This document shows positions 1 to 8,929 of a stretch of DNA of 64,000 nucleotides, in pieces. Within the stretch, counting starts at the first letter, position 1; the number at the start of each line of letters is the position of its first letter. Made by a program: the position numbers and the translations under genes. The stretch lies in the NCBI RefSeq assembly GCF_003710105.1, contig NZ_CP033325.1:2728001-2792000 (forward strand). Direction: 5' to 3'. Under the pieces are notes generated by a model. That model was given only the letters and a program-made list of their open reading frames with translations, had not been told where the DNA came from and did not search any database. Source of the stretch: Georgenia faecalis. GTDB taxonomy: Bacteria; Actinomycetota; Actinomycetes; Actinomycetales; Actinomycetaceae.

Positions 1-1
1 C

Positions 2-265
2 TGCGGCGCGTGCGTCGCAGCGTGCCCCAACGGCTCGGCGATGCTCTTCACCGCCGCCAAGGTCACCCACCTCGGCTCCCTCCCCCAGGGCCAGCCCGAG
101 CGCGACGACCGCGTCGTCAACATGCTCCACCAGCACGACGTCGAGGGGTTCGGCGGCTGCACGAACATCGGCGAGTGCACCGCGGTGTGCCCGGTGGGCA
201 TCCCGCTGGACACCATCTCCCAGCTGAACTTCGACCTGCGCCACGCGCTCGGCCGGGGGCACTGA
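2..265 (+). CDS. sdhB: Succinate dehydrogenase/fumarate reductase iron-sulfur subunit (3' part)
   Basis: These are the last 87 residues of the iron-sulfur subunit of complex II, which carries electrons from the flavoprotein subunit to the membrane quinone site. The gene enters from the left, so its start and its 2Fe-2S domain lie outside the window. Two cysteine clusters are visible, CGACVAACP at the beginning and [14 protein letters not shown] about 54 residues in. In this family they ligate the 3Fe-4S and 4Fe-4S clusters. The segment around [10 protein letters not shown] and LPQGQPE is typical of actinobacterial SdhCAB-type enzymes. The frame ends with TGA, 23 bases before the stop of a convergent membrane-protein gene. 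Family assignment is secure; whether the enzyme works as succinate dehydrogenase or fumarate reductase cannot be told from this fragment. Confidence 0.93.
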   Translation, partial: CGACVAACPNGSAMLFTAAKVTHLGSLPQGQPERDDRVVNMLHQHDVEGFGGCTNIGECTAVCPVGIPLDTISQLNFDLRHALGRGH

Positions 266-288
266 CCGCCTACCGGCGGCAGTTCGCG

Positions 289-1599
289 CTACCGGGCCCG
301 CCACGCGTTCCACCACCGGCGGGCCCGCCCGGGCAGCCCGCGCACCGCTGAGGTGAGCGTGCCGCCCGGCCCGGCGGGCGCGCCGGCCGGTGGCGCCTGC
401 TCCCGGGCGAACCGGACCTCGAGCTCGTGGGCGCGCGCGGCGAGCTCGCGCTCCCGGTCGCGTGCGGCCTGCCGCTCGGTCCGGGCCTCGAGCACCGCCT
501 CCCCCGCCGGGCCCGCCCGGCGCAGGTCCTCCTCGGCGACGGCGTCACGGTCGTCCGCGGAGGGCTGCACCGTGCCCGTGGTGGCGTCGTAGTCCCACTC
601 GAGGGTGGCCGGCACGGAGACCGTGACGTAGTTGGGCCGCTCGCCGAAGTGGGTGGCCTCGGGGTCCTTGGGCCGCGGCGGTGCCGGGGGGTTGGCCGTC
701 CATGCCGCGATGAACAGGGTGATGCGGGCCAGCAGGTTGACCCACAGCAGCAGGGTGGCGAGCGCCGCGAACGACGCGAGGATCGGGTCGTCGGCCCGGC
801 CCACCACCACCGACGTGCCGAGCTGGCGCAGGGCGCTCGCCGCGACGCCGCCCACCAGGGCGCCGACGAGGAGGTCCCGCCGCGGGGCGCGGACGCCGGC
901 GAGCACCCGGAAGAGCATGACGAACACCGAGCAGTCGACGACGAGCACCACGCCGATGCCCGCCACCCGTAGCAGGACGGCGGCGAGGGTGCCCTGGATA
1001 CCGAGGAGGTCGACGACCCACCCGCCGGCGGCGCCCGCCCCGATGCCCAGCACTGCCGTGACGAGGACCGCGAGCGCGAGCAGGACGAACGCGCCGAGGT
1101 CGCGCAGGCGCGAGCGGACCATGTTCTCCAGGGGGCTGACGATGCCGAACATCGTCTGGATGGACCGCCGCAGCGCGTTCATCATCGAGATCGCGGTCCA
1201 CACGAGGACCGCGGCGGCGGCGATGCTCGCCGGGCCGAGGGCGGTGGAGAGGATGAGGCTGTCGGGGTCGATGAGCCCCCGGCGGCCGCCGACGCTCACC
1301 ACCCCCGGCAGCGCGTCGTTGAGCGCGTCGAGGACGCTGCGCCGCAGCGTGGCGTCGTCGCCGAGCACGGTGACGAACGCGGTGTAGCCGATGGTGAGCG
1401 CCGCGGAGATGGAGAACAGCGCCGAGTAGGTCACCCCGCCCGCGAGCAGGCCGCCACGACCATTGAAGTAACGGGCCACGGCCCGGCCCACCCGGCTGTG
1501 CTGGACGGCCTCCGCCCCGGCGCGCACCCGCGCCGCGAGGCCGGTGCCAGCCCCGGCCGCCCTCTCGCCTGCCCCGTCGCGCGGGATCGCTGTCGCCAT
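289..1599 (-). CDS. YihY/virulence factor BrkB family membrane protein
   Basis: A 436-residue integral membrane protein of the YihY/BrkB family (formerly mis-annotated as ribonuclease BN). Its function is not established. About six hydrophobic segments are visible between residues ~50 and ~310, ending in the family-typical stretch ASFAALATLLLWVNLLARI. After the last segment comes a charged tail of about 120 residues with a probable coiled coil (TERQAARDRERELAARAHEL). The ATG at 1599 is chosen because the reading frame upstream is not protein-like and a TAGGCT hexamer ends 8 bases before it, which fits a leaderless transcript. It is divergent from the DeoR regulator and convergent with sdhB. 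No functional link to either neighbour is apparent. Confidence 0.88.
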   Translation of the reverse strand: MATAIPRDGAGERAAGAGTGLAARVRAGAEAVQHSRVGRAVARYFNGRGGLLAGGVTYSALFSISAALTIGYTAFVTVLGDDATLRRSVLDALNDALPGVVSVGGRRGLIDPDSLILSTALGPASIAAAAVLVWTAISMMNALRRSIQTMFGIVSPLENMVRSRLRDLGAFVLLALAVLVTAVLGIGAGAAGGWVVDLLGIQGTLAAVLLRVAGIGVVLVVDCSVFVMLFRVLAGVRAPRRDLLVGALVGGVAASALRQLGTSVVVGRADDPILASFAALATLLLWVNLLARITLFIAAWTANPPAPPRPKDPEATHFGERPNYVTVSVPATLEWDYDATTGTVQPSADDRDAVAEEDLRRAGPAGEAVLEARTERQAARDRERELAARAHELEVRFAREQAPPAGAPAGPGGTLTSAVRGLPGRARRWWNAWRAR

Positions 1600-1732
1600 G
1601 GTGTCGGAGCCTAACGACGCCCGCCGCGCGTCGGCCGCCGCGCCGGCGGCCGGGCCGGGCGCCGGAGGTCGCGCCGAAGCGCCACTGTTAGGTCCTGTTC
1701 GGTTCTGGGAGATCAATGGCACAATGCTCCCC

Positions 1733-2575
1733 ATGACTCCCGACGCCCCCGCGGCCGCCGGCCACGACGGTCCCCCACTCCTCGCCCGGCAGCGGCAGAA
1801 CCACATCCTCGCCACGGTGAGCCAGCACGGCGGGGTGCGCGTGGCGGACATGGTCGACCAGCTCGGGGTGTCCGAGATGACGGTCCGCCGGGACATCACC
1901 AGCCTCGTCCGGCGCGGCCTCGTCGCGCGGGTCCACGGCGGGGCGGTGAGCCCCACCCGCTCGGCGCAGGAACCGCGCTTCGCCACCAAGTCGACGCAGC
2001 ACCAGGGGGAGAAGGCCCGCATCGGGGCGTACGCCGCCGCGCGCGTCCACGAGGGCGACTCCCTCGCGCTGTCCGCCGGGACGACGACGCTCGCCGTCGC
2101 CCGGGCCCTCACCCGGCTGCCGCACTTCGGCAGCCTCACCGTCATCACCAACTCCCTGCCCGCGGCCGACGTGCTCCACGCCGGCGTCGAGCAGGCCCGC
2201 GAGGCCGGCCGCTCCGCGCCCACGGTCGTCCTCACCGGCGGCGAGCGGACCCGCTCCGACGCCCTCGTCGGCCCGGCGACCGTGGACTACCTGCGCGACA
2301 TCCGCGTCGAGTGGGTCTTCCTCGGGGCGCACGGCTTCGACCCCACCATCGGCCTCATGACCCCCAACCTCCAGGAGGCCGAGACCAACGCGGCCCTCCT
2401 GCGGACGGGCCGGTCCGCCGTCGCCGTGCTGGACTCGACCAAGTGGGGGGTGCGCGGCCTGCGCACCTTCTGCCGGGTGGAGGACCTCGCGGCGCTCGTC
2501 ACCGACGCCGAGCCCGACGACGCGACGCGCGCGGCGGCCGACACCCACGACTTCACCCTGGAGGTGGCGCAGTGA
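1733..2575 (+). CDS. DeoR family transcriptional regulator of the galactose operon
   Basis: A 280-residue DeoR-type repressor. An N-terminal winged helix-turn-helix (RQNHILATVSQHGGVRVADM followed by VSEMTVRRDITSL, residues ~17-65) is followed by the sugar-phosphate-isomerase-like sensor domain with the family motifs SAGTTTLAVA, ITNSL, VLTGG and GAHGFDP. DeoR proteins usually sense a phosphorylated sugar. Since its stop overlaps the GTG of galT (GTGA), it very likely controls, and is co-transcribed with, galT-galK. Two in-frame ATGs exist at 1724 and 1733. The second is preferred because a CACAAT hexamer ends 7 bases before it, suggesting a leaderless start; the first has a possible GGGAGA Shine-Dalgarno 11 bases upstream. 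The ligand (galactose-1-phosphate or another) is inference. Confidence 0.9.
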   Translation: MTPDAPAAAGHDGPPLLARQRQNHILATVSQHGGVRVADMVDQLGVSEMTVRRDITSLVRRGLVARVHGGAVSPTRSAQEPRFATKSTQHQGEKARIGAYAAARVHEGDSLALSAGTTTLAVARALTRLPHFGSLTVITNSLPAADVLHAGVEQAREAGRSAPTVVLTGGERTRSDALVGPATVDYLRDIRVEWVFLGAHGFDPTIGLMTPNLQEAETNAALLRTGRSAVAVLDSTKWGVRGLRTFCRVEDLAALVTDAEPDDATRAAADTHDFTLEVAQ

Positions 2576-3774
2576 CCCACGACCGGTCCCGGCAGGACAT
2601 TCGGGTACGCAAGACCGCGACGCGACTCGCCGACGGGCGGGAGCTCTTCTACTTCGACGACTCCGAGCCCTACGTCTCCGGCGCCGCGACCCGGCGCCTC
2701 GACGACCCGCGCCCGCTCCCGGAGCGGTTCGCGCCGGTCCCGGGCCCCGACGGCACCCCGCGCCCCGTCACCGGCCCGGAGATGCGCTACGACGTCCTCA
2801 CCGGGGAGTGGGTCCCCATGGCCTCCCACCGGATGAACCGCACCTTCCTGCCCCCCGCGGACGCGAACCCGCTCGCCCCCGCCAAGCCGGGCGCGGCGTA
2901 CTCGGACGGGGAGATCCCCGCCGAGGACTACGACGTCGTCGTCTTCGAGAACCGGTTCCCCTCGCTCATGCGGCTGCCGGGCCAGGAGGACACCGTCACC
3001 CCCCTCGACGGCGAGGAGCTGTGGCCCACCCGCCCCGCCGTCGGGCGCTGCGAGGTCATCTGCTTCTCCCCCGACCCGTCCTCCTCGCTCGCGACCGTCG
3101 GGCCGCGCCGGATGCGCACGGTCATCGAGGCGTGGGCGGACCGCACGACCGCGCTCGGCGCGCTCGAGGGCGTCGAGCAGGTCTTCTGCTTCGAGAACCG
3201 GGGCAAGGAGATCGGCGTCACCCTGCACCACCCGCACGGGCAGATCTACGCCTACCCCTACGTCACCCCACGCACCGCGACGATGCTCCGGCAGGCGCGC
3301 GCCCACCGCGAGCGCACCGGCCGCAACCTGCTGCGCGACGTCCTCGACGCCGAGCTGCGCTCCGGGCGCCGGGTCGTCGCCGAGTCCGAGCACTGGGTGG
3401 CCTACGTGCCCGCGGCGGCCCGCTGGCCCGTCGAGGTGCACCTCGCCCCGCGCCGCGACGTGCCGGACCTCCCGGCCCTCACCGGCGCCGAGCGCGACGA
3501 CCTCGCCGAGATCTACCTCCGGCTGCTCGCCGCCGGTGACCGGTTCTTCGTCGCCGACGGCGCCGCCGTGCCGCTGCCCTACATCGCCGCCTGGCACCAG
3601 GCGCCGGTGCGCGAGGGCCGCGACGACCTGCGCCTGCACCTCCAGCTCTTCTCCGTGCTCCGGGCGCCGGGCAAGCTCAAGTACCTCGCCGGCTCGGAGT
3701 CGGGGATGGGCGCCTGGGTCTCCGACACGACGCCGGAGAAGATCGCCGACCGGTTCGCGGAGGTCATGGCGTGA
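2572..3774 (+). CDS. galT: Galactose-1-phosphate uridylyltransferase
   Basis: A 400-residue cytoplasmic Leloir-pathway enzyme that swaps UMP between UDP-glucose and galactose-1-phosphate. The catalytic signature HPHGQ is at residues 220-224, with His222 expected to carry the uridylyl group. Other family segments are YDVLTGEW, VVFENRFPS and SEHWVAYVP. The length fits class I GalT of actinobacteria. The gene starts with GTG overlapping the TGA of the DeoR regulator and ends overlapping the GTG of galK by four bases, so all three are translationally coupled. No galE (UDP-glucose 4-epimerase) is in the window, so the epimerase must be elsewhere. Confidence 0.97.
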   Translation: MTHDRSRQDIRVRKTATRLADGRELFYFDDSEPYVSGAATRRLDDPRPLPERFAPVPGPDGTPRPVTGPEMRYDVLTGEWVPMASHRMNRTFLPPADANPLAPAKPGAAYSDGEIPAEDYDVVVFENRFPSLMRLPGQEDTVTPLDGEELWPTRPAVGRCEVICFSPDPSSSLATVGPRRMRTVIEAWADRTTALGALEGVEQVFCFENRGKEIGVTLHHPHGQIYAYPYVTPRTATMLRQARAHRERTGRNLLRDVLDAELRSGRRVVAESEHWVAYVPAAARWPVEVHLAPRRDVPDLPALTGAERDDLAEIYLRLLAAGDRFFVADGAAVPLPYIAAWHQAPVREGRDDLRLHLQLFSVLRAPGKLKYLAGSESGMGAWVSDTTPEKIADRFAEVMA

Positions 3775-4991
3775 GCGAGCTGCTGCCCGCGTGGGACGAC
3801 CAGGCCGCCGTCGCCCGGGCCCGCGCCCTCTTCACCGCCACCTTCGACGGCGAGCCCGACGGCGTCTGGGCGGCCCCCGGCCGGGTCAACCTCATCGGTG
3901 AGCACACCGACTACAACGGCGGGCTCTGCCTGCCGATCGCCCTGCCGCACCGCACCGTCGTCGCCCTGCGCGCCCGCACGGACGGGCTCGTCCGGCTCGT
4001 CTCCGCCCAGGAGGACGGCCTGCGCGAGCTCCGCCTGGCCGACGTCGGCCCGGCCGGCACGCCCGACGCCGTCGAGGGCTGGCCGGCGTACGTCGTCGGC
4101 GTCGCGTGGGCGCTCGAGCGCGAGGGCCTCCTCGACGGCGGCGGGTTCGACGTCGCCGTCGACTCGTGCGTGCCCTACGGCGCCGGGCTGTCCTCCTCGG
4201 CGGCGCTGGAGTGCGCCGTCGCCGTCGCCCTCGACGACGTCGCCGCCGCGGGCCTGGCGGCCGACGACGCCGGGCGCGCCCGGCTGGCGGCGGCCTGCGT
4301 GCGGGCCGAGAACGAGGTGGCCGGGGCCCCCACCGGGGGCATGGACCAGGCCGCGGCGCTGCGCTGCGCGCCGGGGCAGGCCCTCCTCCTCGACTGCCGG
4401 GACGGCGCCACCGAGCAGGTCCCCTTCGACCTCGCCGCCGTGGGCCTCGAGCTCCTCGTCATCGACACCCGCGCCGAGCACCAGCTCGCCGACGGCCAGT
4501 ACGCCGCCCGCCGCACCTCCTGCGAGGACGCCGCGCGCCGGCTGGGCGTGGGGACGCTGCGCGAGGTCACCGACCTCGACGCCGCGCTGGCCGCCCTCGA
4601 CGACGCGGAGCAGCGCCGCCGCGTGCGCCACGTCGTCACGGAGATCGCCCGCGTGGAGGAGTTCGTCGCCACCCTCCGCTCGGGGGAGCTGCGCGGGGAC
4701 CTGCTGCGGGCCGCCGCGGCGCTCGTCGACGCCTCGCACACCTCGCTGCGCGACGACTACGAGGTGTCCGCGCCCGAGCTCGACGTCGCCGTGGAGGCGG
4801 CCCGCGCCGCCGGGGCGCACGGGGCCCGGATGACCGGCGGAGGGTTCGGGGGCTCGGCCATCGCGCTCGTCGACGCCGGCACCGCCCCGGCCGTGGCCGA
4901 GGCGGTCCGGGCGGCCTTCGCCGAGCGCGGCTTCACCGAGCCGGCCTTCCTCCTCGCCGTCCCGTCGGCACCGGCGTCACGCCTCGCCTGA
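3771..4991 (+). CDS. galK: Galactokinase
   Basis: A 406-residue GHMP-family kinase that phosphorylates galactose at C1 with ATP, the first step of the Leloir pathway. All three family motifs are present: GRVNLIGEHTDYNGG (~residue 37, substrate binding), PYGAGLSSSAALE (~residue 137, the phosphate-binding loop) and MTGGGFGGS (~residue 354). The GTG start overlaps the galT stop (GTGA). It is the last gene of the deoR-galT-galK operon. The next gene, xth, is convergent with an 18-bp gap and no obvious terminator hairpin between them. Confidence 0.97.
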   Translation: MSELLPAWDDQAAVARARALFTATFDGEPDGVWAAPGRVNLIGEHTDYNGGLCLPIALPHRTVVALRARTDGLVRLVSAQEDGLRELRLADVGPAGTPDAVEGWPAYVVGVAWALEREGLLDGGGFDVAVDSCVPYGAGLSSSAALECAVAVALDDVAAAGLAADDAGRARLAAACVRAENEVAGAPTGGMDQAAALRCAPGQALLLDCRDGATEQVPFDLAAVGLELLVIDTRAEHQLADGQYAARRTSCEDAARRLGVGTLREVTDLDAALAALDDAEQRRRVRHVVTEIARVEEFVATLRSGELRGDLLRAAAALVDASHTSLRDDYEVSAPELDVAVEAARAAGAHGARMTGGGFGGSAIALVDAGTAPAVAEAVRAAFAERGFTEPAFLLAVPSAPASRLA

Positions 4992-5009
4992 CGGGTCAGG
5001 GGCGGTGCG

Positions 5010-5855
5010 TCAGACCTCGTAGGTGACGACGAACGGGGCGTGGTCGGAGAAGCGCTCCGCGTAGGAGGGCGCGCGGTCGACCACGGCCTCGACGGCCCGG
5101 GCCGCGAGGCCGGCCGTGGCGAGCTGGTAGTCGATGCGCCAGCCGGCGTCGTTGTCGAACGCCTTGCCCCGCCAGGACCACCACGTGTAGGGCCCCGGGA
5201 CGTCGCCCGCGAGGCGCCGCCCCACGTCGACCCACCCGAGGTCGTCGAACCAGCGGTCGAGGTAGGCGATCTCGGTGTCGAGCACGCCCGAGGTCTTGTT
5301 GTGGTTGCCCTTCCAGTTCTTGAGGTCGAGCGCGCGGTGGACGACGTTGAGGTCCCCGCCCACGACGACGTCGCGCTCGCCCGCCTCGGCCTGCGCGGCG
5401 AGCGTGGTCATCCGGGCCGAGACGGCGTCGAGGTGGGCGTACTTCGCCGCCATCTTCTCGGGGTTCGTCGCGGTACCGGAGTGGATGTAGACGGAGACGA
5501 GCGTGAGCGGGCGCTCGCCGCCGGGGACCGCGAGGTCCATCTCCACCCACCGGCCCGTGTCGACGGCCGCCTCGGGGCTGCCGTTGCCCAGCCCGACGCG
5601 CACGCCGGAGGCCGGGACGCGGGAGGCCACCGCGACGCCGGAGCGCCCCTTGACCGCGCACTCGGCGTGGACCACGTGCCATCCCGGCCCCAGCAGGCCG
5701 GTGAGAATCTCGTCCGAGGCCCGGACCTCCTGGAGGAGCAGGACGTCCGGGCGGCGGGTGGCGAGCCACGCGTCCATGCCCCGGGTGAAGGCGGCGCGGA
5801 TGCCGTTGACGTTGACGCTGGCGACGGTGAGCCGCCGGCCGGGGGTCTCGCTCAC
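5010..5855 (-). CDS. xth: Exodeoxyribonuclease III (AP endonuclease)
   Basis: A 281-residue member of the exonuclease III/APE1 family, which nicks DNA at abasic sites and removes 3'-blocking groups in base excision repair. Catalytic motifs are visible: LLLQEVRA (metal-binding Glu), [10 protein letters not shown] (GDxN) and the C-terminal FSDHAPF with the catalytic Asp-His. The GTG start overlaps the folD stop by four bases (GTGA), so the protein is probably made by translational coupling at the end of the glyA-folD-xth operon. That places a DNA-repair nuclease under a ZTP riboswitch. The upstream in-frame sequence is folD read out of frame and was not included. Confidence 0.94.
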   Translation of the reverse strand: MSETPGRRLTVASVNVNGIRAAFTRGMDAWLATRRPDVLLLQEVRASDEILTGLLGPGWHVVHAECAVKGRSGVAVASRVPASGVRVGLGNGSPEAAVDTGRWVEMDLAVPGGERPLTLVSVYIHSGTATNPEKMAAKYAHLDAVSARMTTLAAQAEAGERDVVVGGDLNVVHRALDLKNWKGNHNKTSGVLDTEIAYLDRWFDDLGWVDVGRRLAGDVPGPYTWWSWRGKAFDNDAGWRIDYQLATAGLAARAVEAVVDRAPSYAERFSDHAPFVVTYEV

Positions 5856-6739
5856 GACGCGTCGGCCGCCCGCTCGGCCGACTCGACGACGTTGGCCAGG
5901 AGCATCGCGCGGGTCATCGGCCCCACGCCGCCGGGGTTGGGCGAGAGCCACCCGGCGACGTCGGCCACCTCGGGCGCGACGTCCCCCCGCAGGCGGGCCT
6001 CGCCCGTCTCGGGGTCGGACACCCGGGAGACGCCGACGTCGAGGACGACGGCGCCCGGCCGGACCATGTCCGCGGTGATGATCCCCGCCTGCCCGGCGGC
6101 CGCGACGACGACGTCCCCGGCGCGCACGTGCGCCGCCAGGTCCCGCGTGCCGGTGTGCGTGAGGGTGACGGTGGCGTTGACGTCCTTGCGGGTGAGCAGG
6201 AGCCCGATGGTCCGGCCCACGGTCGTGCCCCGGCCGACGACGACGACGTGGGCACCGGCCAGGTCGATCCCGTGCCGCTCGACGAGCTCGATGACGGCGC
6301 GCGGCGTGCAGGGCAGGGGGCTGGTCACCGGCTCCTTGACCCGCAGCACGAGGCGCCCGAGGTTGGTCGGGTGCAGCCCGTCGGCGTCCTTGTCGGGGTC
6401 GATGAGCTCGAGCACCCGGTTGGTGTCCACCCCCGCCGGCAGGGGCAGCTGGACGATGTACCCCGTGCAGGCGGGGTCCGCGTTGAGCCGCGCGACGGCG
6501 GCCTCGACCTCGGCCTGGGTGGCGGTGGCCGGCAAGTCCTCACGCAGGGACGCGATGCCCACCTGGGCGCAGTCGCGGTGCTTGCCGGCGACGTAGCTGC
6601 GCGAGCCAGGGTCGTCCCCCACGAGCACGGTGCCGAGCCCGGGGACCACGCCCCGGGCCCGCAGCGCCGCCACCCGGGTGGTGAGCTCGGCCTTGATGGC
6701 CGCCGCGGTGGCCTTGCCGTCGAGGACCTGCGCCGTCAC
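5852..6739 (-). CDS. folD: Bifunctional methylenetetrahydrofolate dehydrogenase/cyclohydrolase
   Basis: A 295-residue enzyme interconverting methylene-, methenyl- and 10-formyl-tetrahydrofolate, with NADP as cofactor. Visible family features are [10 protein letters not shown] (active-site Lys region, ~residue 55), the loop [24 protein letters not shown], and the dinucleotide-binding segment [12 protein letters not shown]. The C-terminus has the FolD signature [15 protein letters not shown]. The GTG start overlaps the glyA stop by four bases, and its own stop overlaps the xth start likewise. Together with glyA it moves one-carbon units from serine to 10-formyl-THF, the donor used by PurN and PurH, which are encoded 26 kb away. 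Confidence 0.97.
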   Translation of the reverse strand: MTAQVLDGKATAAAIKAELTTRVAALRARGVVPGLGTVLVGDDPGSRSYVAGKHRDCAQVGIASLREDLPATATQAEVEAAVARLNADPACTGYIVQLPLPAGVDTNRVLELIDPDKDADGLHPTNLGRLVLRVKEPVTSPLPCTPRAVIELVERHGIDLAGAHVVVVGRGTTVGRTIGLLLTRKDVNATVTLTHTGTRDLAAHVRAGDVVVAAAGQAGIITADMVRPGAVVLDVGVSRVSDPETGEARLRGDVAPEVADVAGWLSPNPGGVGPMTRAMLLANVVESAERAADAS

Positions 6740-8037
6740 TGGACGAGCCCGGTGTAGAGCGGGAACGCCTCGGTGAGCGTCGCGACGCGGCGGCGCAGCG
6801 CCTCGACGTCGGCGGCGTGGCCCTCGGTGAGGGCGGTGGCGATGATGTCGGCGACCTCGGTGAACTCCGCCGCCCCGAACCCGCGGGTGGCGAGCGCCGG
6901 CGTGCCGATCCGCAGGCCCGAGGTGACCCGCGGCGGGCGCGGGTCGAAGGGCACCGCGTTGCGGTTGACGGTGATGCCGGCGGCGTGGAGGAGGTCCTCG
7001 GCCTGCTGGCCGTCGAGCGGCGAGCGGCGCAGGTCGACGAGGACGAGGTGGACGTCGGTGCCGCCGGTGACGACGGAGACGCCGGCCTCGGCGACGGCCG
7101 GGGAGAGCAGGCGCTCGGCGATGATCCGGGCGCCCTCGAGGGTGCGGCGCTGCCGGTCGGCGAACTCCTCCCCCGCGGCCACCTTGAGCGCGACGGCCTT
7201 GGCGGCGATGACGTGCATGAGCGGCCCGCCCTGCTGGCCGGGGAAGACGGCGGAGTCGAGCTTCTTGCCGAACGCCTCCGCGTCGCGGCTGAGCAGCAGG
7301 CCGGAGCGCGGGCCACCCAGGGTCTTGTGGACGGTCGTGGAGACGACGTCGGAGTACGGCACCGGCGTCGGGTGCAGGCCCGCGGCGACGAGTCCCGCGA
7401 AGTGCGCCATGTCCGTCCACAGGTACGCGCCGACCTCGTCGGCGATCGCCCGGAACGCGGCGAAGTCGAGGTGCCGGGGGTAGGCCGACCAGCCGGCGAT
7501 GATGACCTTCGGTCGGGTGGCGAGGGCCTGCTCGCGGACCTGCTCCATCTCGATCCGGTGGCTCGCCTCGTCCACGCCGTAGGCGGCGACGTCGTAGAGC
7601 TTGCCGGAGAAGTTGATCTTCATGCCGTGGGTGAGGTGCCCGCCGTGCGGCAGCGAGAGCCCGAGGATCCGGTCGCCGGGCGTGGCGAGCGCGTGGAGCA
7701 CCGCGGCGTTGGCGGTCGCGCCCGAGTGCGGCTGGACGTTCGCGTAGGCGGCGCCGAAGAGCGTCTTGGCGCGCTCGATCGCCAGCGACTCGGCGATGTC
7801 CACCTGCTCGCACCCGCCGTAGTAGCGCCGGCCGGGGTAACCCTCGGCGTACTTGTTCGTCAGGACCGAGCCCTGGGCCTGGAGGACCGCGCGCGGGACG
7901 AAGTTCTCGCTCGCGATCATCTCCAGCGTGTCCCGCTGGCGGGTCAGCTCGCCCTCGAGGACGGCGGCAATCTCGGGGTCCAGCTCGGCCAGTGGCTGGT
8001 CGGCCACCGGGATGGTGCTCGTGGGGTTCTGGCTCAT
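6736..8037 (-). CDS. glyA: Serine hydroxymethyltransferase
   Basis: A 433-residue PLP enzyme that converts serine and tetrahydrofolate to glycine and 5,10-methylene-THF, the main source of one-carbon units. Family motifs are [32 protein letters not shown] and the PLP-lysine segment [13 protein letters not shown] (~residue 235). The ATG at 8037 is preceded by a good GGAGGA ribosome site five bases away. An ATG 14 codons further up is disfavoured because it would enclose that site. It is the first gene of the glyA-folD-xth operon, with a ZTP riboswitch in its leader at about 8092-8178. Confidence 0.97.
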   Translation of the reverse strand: MSQNPTSTIPVADQPLAELDPEIAAVLEGELTRQRDTLEMIASENFVPRAVLQAQGSVLTNKYAEGYPGRRYYGGCEQVDIAESLAIERAKTLFGAAYANVQPHSGATANAAVLHALATPGDRILGLSLPHGGHLTHGMKINFSGKLYDVAAYGVDEASHRIEMEQVREQALATRPKVIIAGWSAYPRHLDFAAFRAIADEVGAYLWTDMAHFAGLVAAGLHPTPVPYSDVVSTTVHKTLGGPRSGLLLSRDAEAFGKKLDSAVFPGQQGGPLMHVIAAKAVALKVAAGEEFADRQRRTLEGARIIAERLLSPAVAEAGVSVVTGGTDVHLVLVDLRRSPLDGQQAEDLLHAAGITVNRNAVPFDPRPPRVTSGLRIGTPALATRGFGAAEFTEVADIIATALTEGHAADVEALRRRVATLTEAFPLYTGLVQ

Positions 8038-8091
8038 CGTTCCTCCGCAGCTGCTCACACGTCGGACGGTGCAGGGCACGCGTCATCGGGT

Positions 8092-8178
8092 GACCCTCGG
8101 CCCAGGCGGGCGACCTCGAGGTCTGCATGCTTCGCCGCTCCCCGGTGGTGATCCACCTCAGGCGCCAGTCGCGACGGG
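8092..8178 (-). promoter_or_regulatory. ZTP (pfl) riboswitch upstream of glyA-folD-xth
   Basis: Read on the minus strand, the leader shows the two conserved blocks of the ZTP/pfl aptamer. These are GACTGGCG followed by a GGTGGATCACCACC hairpin and GGGGAGC (8139-8170), and further downstream CCCGCCTGGGC (8100-8110). ZTP/pfl riboswitches sense the purine intermediate ZTP/ZMP, which accumulates when 10-formyl-THF is short, and turn on folate and purine genes. The downstream genes glyA and folD fit that role. No clear intrinsic terminator follows, so control of translation start may be used. The identification rests on pattern recall; an Rfam RF01750 search would settle it. Confidence 0.85.
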
Positions 8179-8183
8179 AACCG

Positions 8184-8189
8184 ACCCTA
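8184..8189 (-). promoter_or_regulatory. -10 element of the glyA riboswitch transcript
   Basis: TAGGGT on the minus strand lies 14 bases before the first conserved block (GACTGG) of the ZTP aptamer. This would start the transcript a few bases before the aptamer. No convincing -35 box is seen. The same spacing occurs at the purH riboswitch, which supports the call. Confidence 0.55.
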
Positions 8190-8307
8190 TCAAGCGGCGC
8201 GCCGCGGCGGGATCACGCCGCGCGCCGCGCGCCCGCGTCCCGGCCCCGGGGTCCGACACGTCCCGGCCCCGGCGCCTTGCTCGCGACCCGCACCGGCGTG
8301 GAACCGG

Positions 8308-8826
8308 TCAGTCCTCGGCGTCCTCGCCCTCGCCCTCGCCCTCGCCCTCGCCGAGGATGCGGCGCAGGTAGGCGTACGTGAGGTCGCCGGTGTGCTGGTC
8401 GTACTGGTGCTCGTAGCCGTGCTTGGCGTACATCGACAGGTTCTGCTTGGAGTCCTGGCCGGTGAAGACCCAGACCTCCTTGGTCTGCTCGGGCAGGTAC
8501 TCCAGGACCGCCATGAGCAGCTCCGTCCCGATCCCCCGCCCCTGGAGGTCGGGGACGACGGCGAGGCGGCCGAGGTTGGCCCGCTCGGACTCGAGCTCGA
8601 CGCGGATGGAGCCGACCATCCGCGGTCCCGCCCACGCCGCGATCGTGACGACGTCGTCCCGGGCGAGGTCGCTGCGCAGGTCCTCGAGCGTCTGCGTGAG
8701 GGCCGGGATGTGGGGGTCGCCGTAGAGCTGGGCCTCGGTGACGAAGGCCGCCCGGCGCACCGTGAGCAGCTCACCGGCCGAGGCGTCGTCGACGACGTCG
8801 ATCCGCAGGTCATCCATGCGGGCCAT
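8308..8826 (-). CDS. GNAT family N-acetyltransferase
   Basis: A 172-residue GNAT-fold acetyltransferase. The acetyl-CoA binding motif is visible as LAVVPDLQGRGIGTELL (~residues 85-101), followed by a typical beta5/alpha4 segment (VWVFTGQDSKQNLSMYAKHGYE). The substrate is unknown. The start at 8826 (ATG, with GGTGG upstream) is a choice between two in-frame ATGs at 8826 and 8817. The C-terminus ends in a Gly-Glu dipeptide repeat (GEGEGEGEGE) encoded by a 6-bp tandem repeat, so its length may vary between strains. It is divergent from purU and stands alone. Confidence 0.88.
   Translation of the reverse strand: MARMDDLRIDVVDDASAGELLTVRRAAFVTEAQLYGDPHIPALTQTLEDLRSDLARDDVVTIAAWAGPRMVGSIRVELESERANLGRLAVVPDLQGRGIGTELLMAVLEYLPEQTKEVWVFTGQDSKQNLSMYAKHGYEHQYDQHTGDLTYAYLRRILGEGEGEGEGEDAED
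8320..8356. repeat. 6-bp tandem repeat encoding a Gly-Glu tail
   Basis: About five to six copies of CCTCGC/CCTCGG-like hexamers on the plus strand encode GEGEGE at the C-terminus of the GNAT protein. A slippage-prone tract that keeps the reading frame when copy number changes. Confidence 0.8.
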
Positions 8827-8929
8827 CCTTGCACCACCGCACGCCCGCCCGTCCACGCCGTCTCAGGGCGCGCGGACCTCATCGGTGACCACGCCCGGCG
8901 CCCACGCCCGGTGGGCTAGCCTCGGCAGC

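Noticed and set aside
8127-8381. Small gene on the plus strand over the glyA leader
   Set aside because: It overlaps the riboswitch and the GNAT 3' end and has random Arg/Pro-rich sequence.
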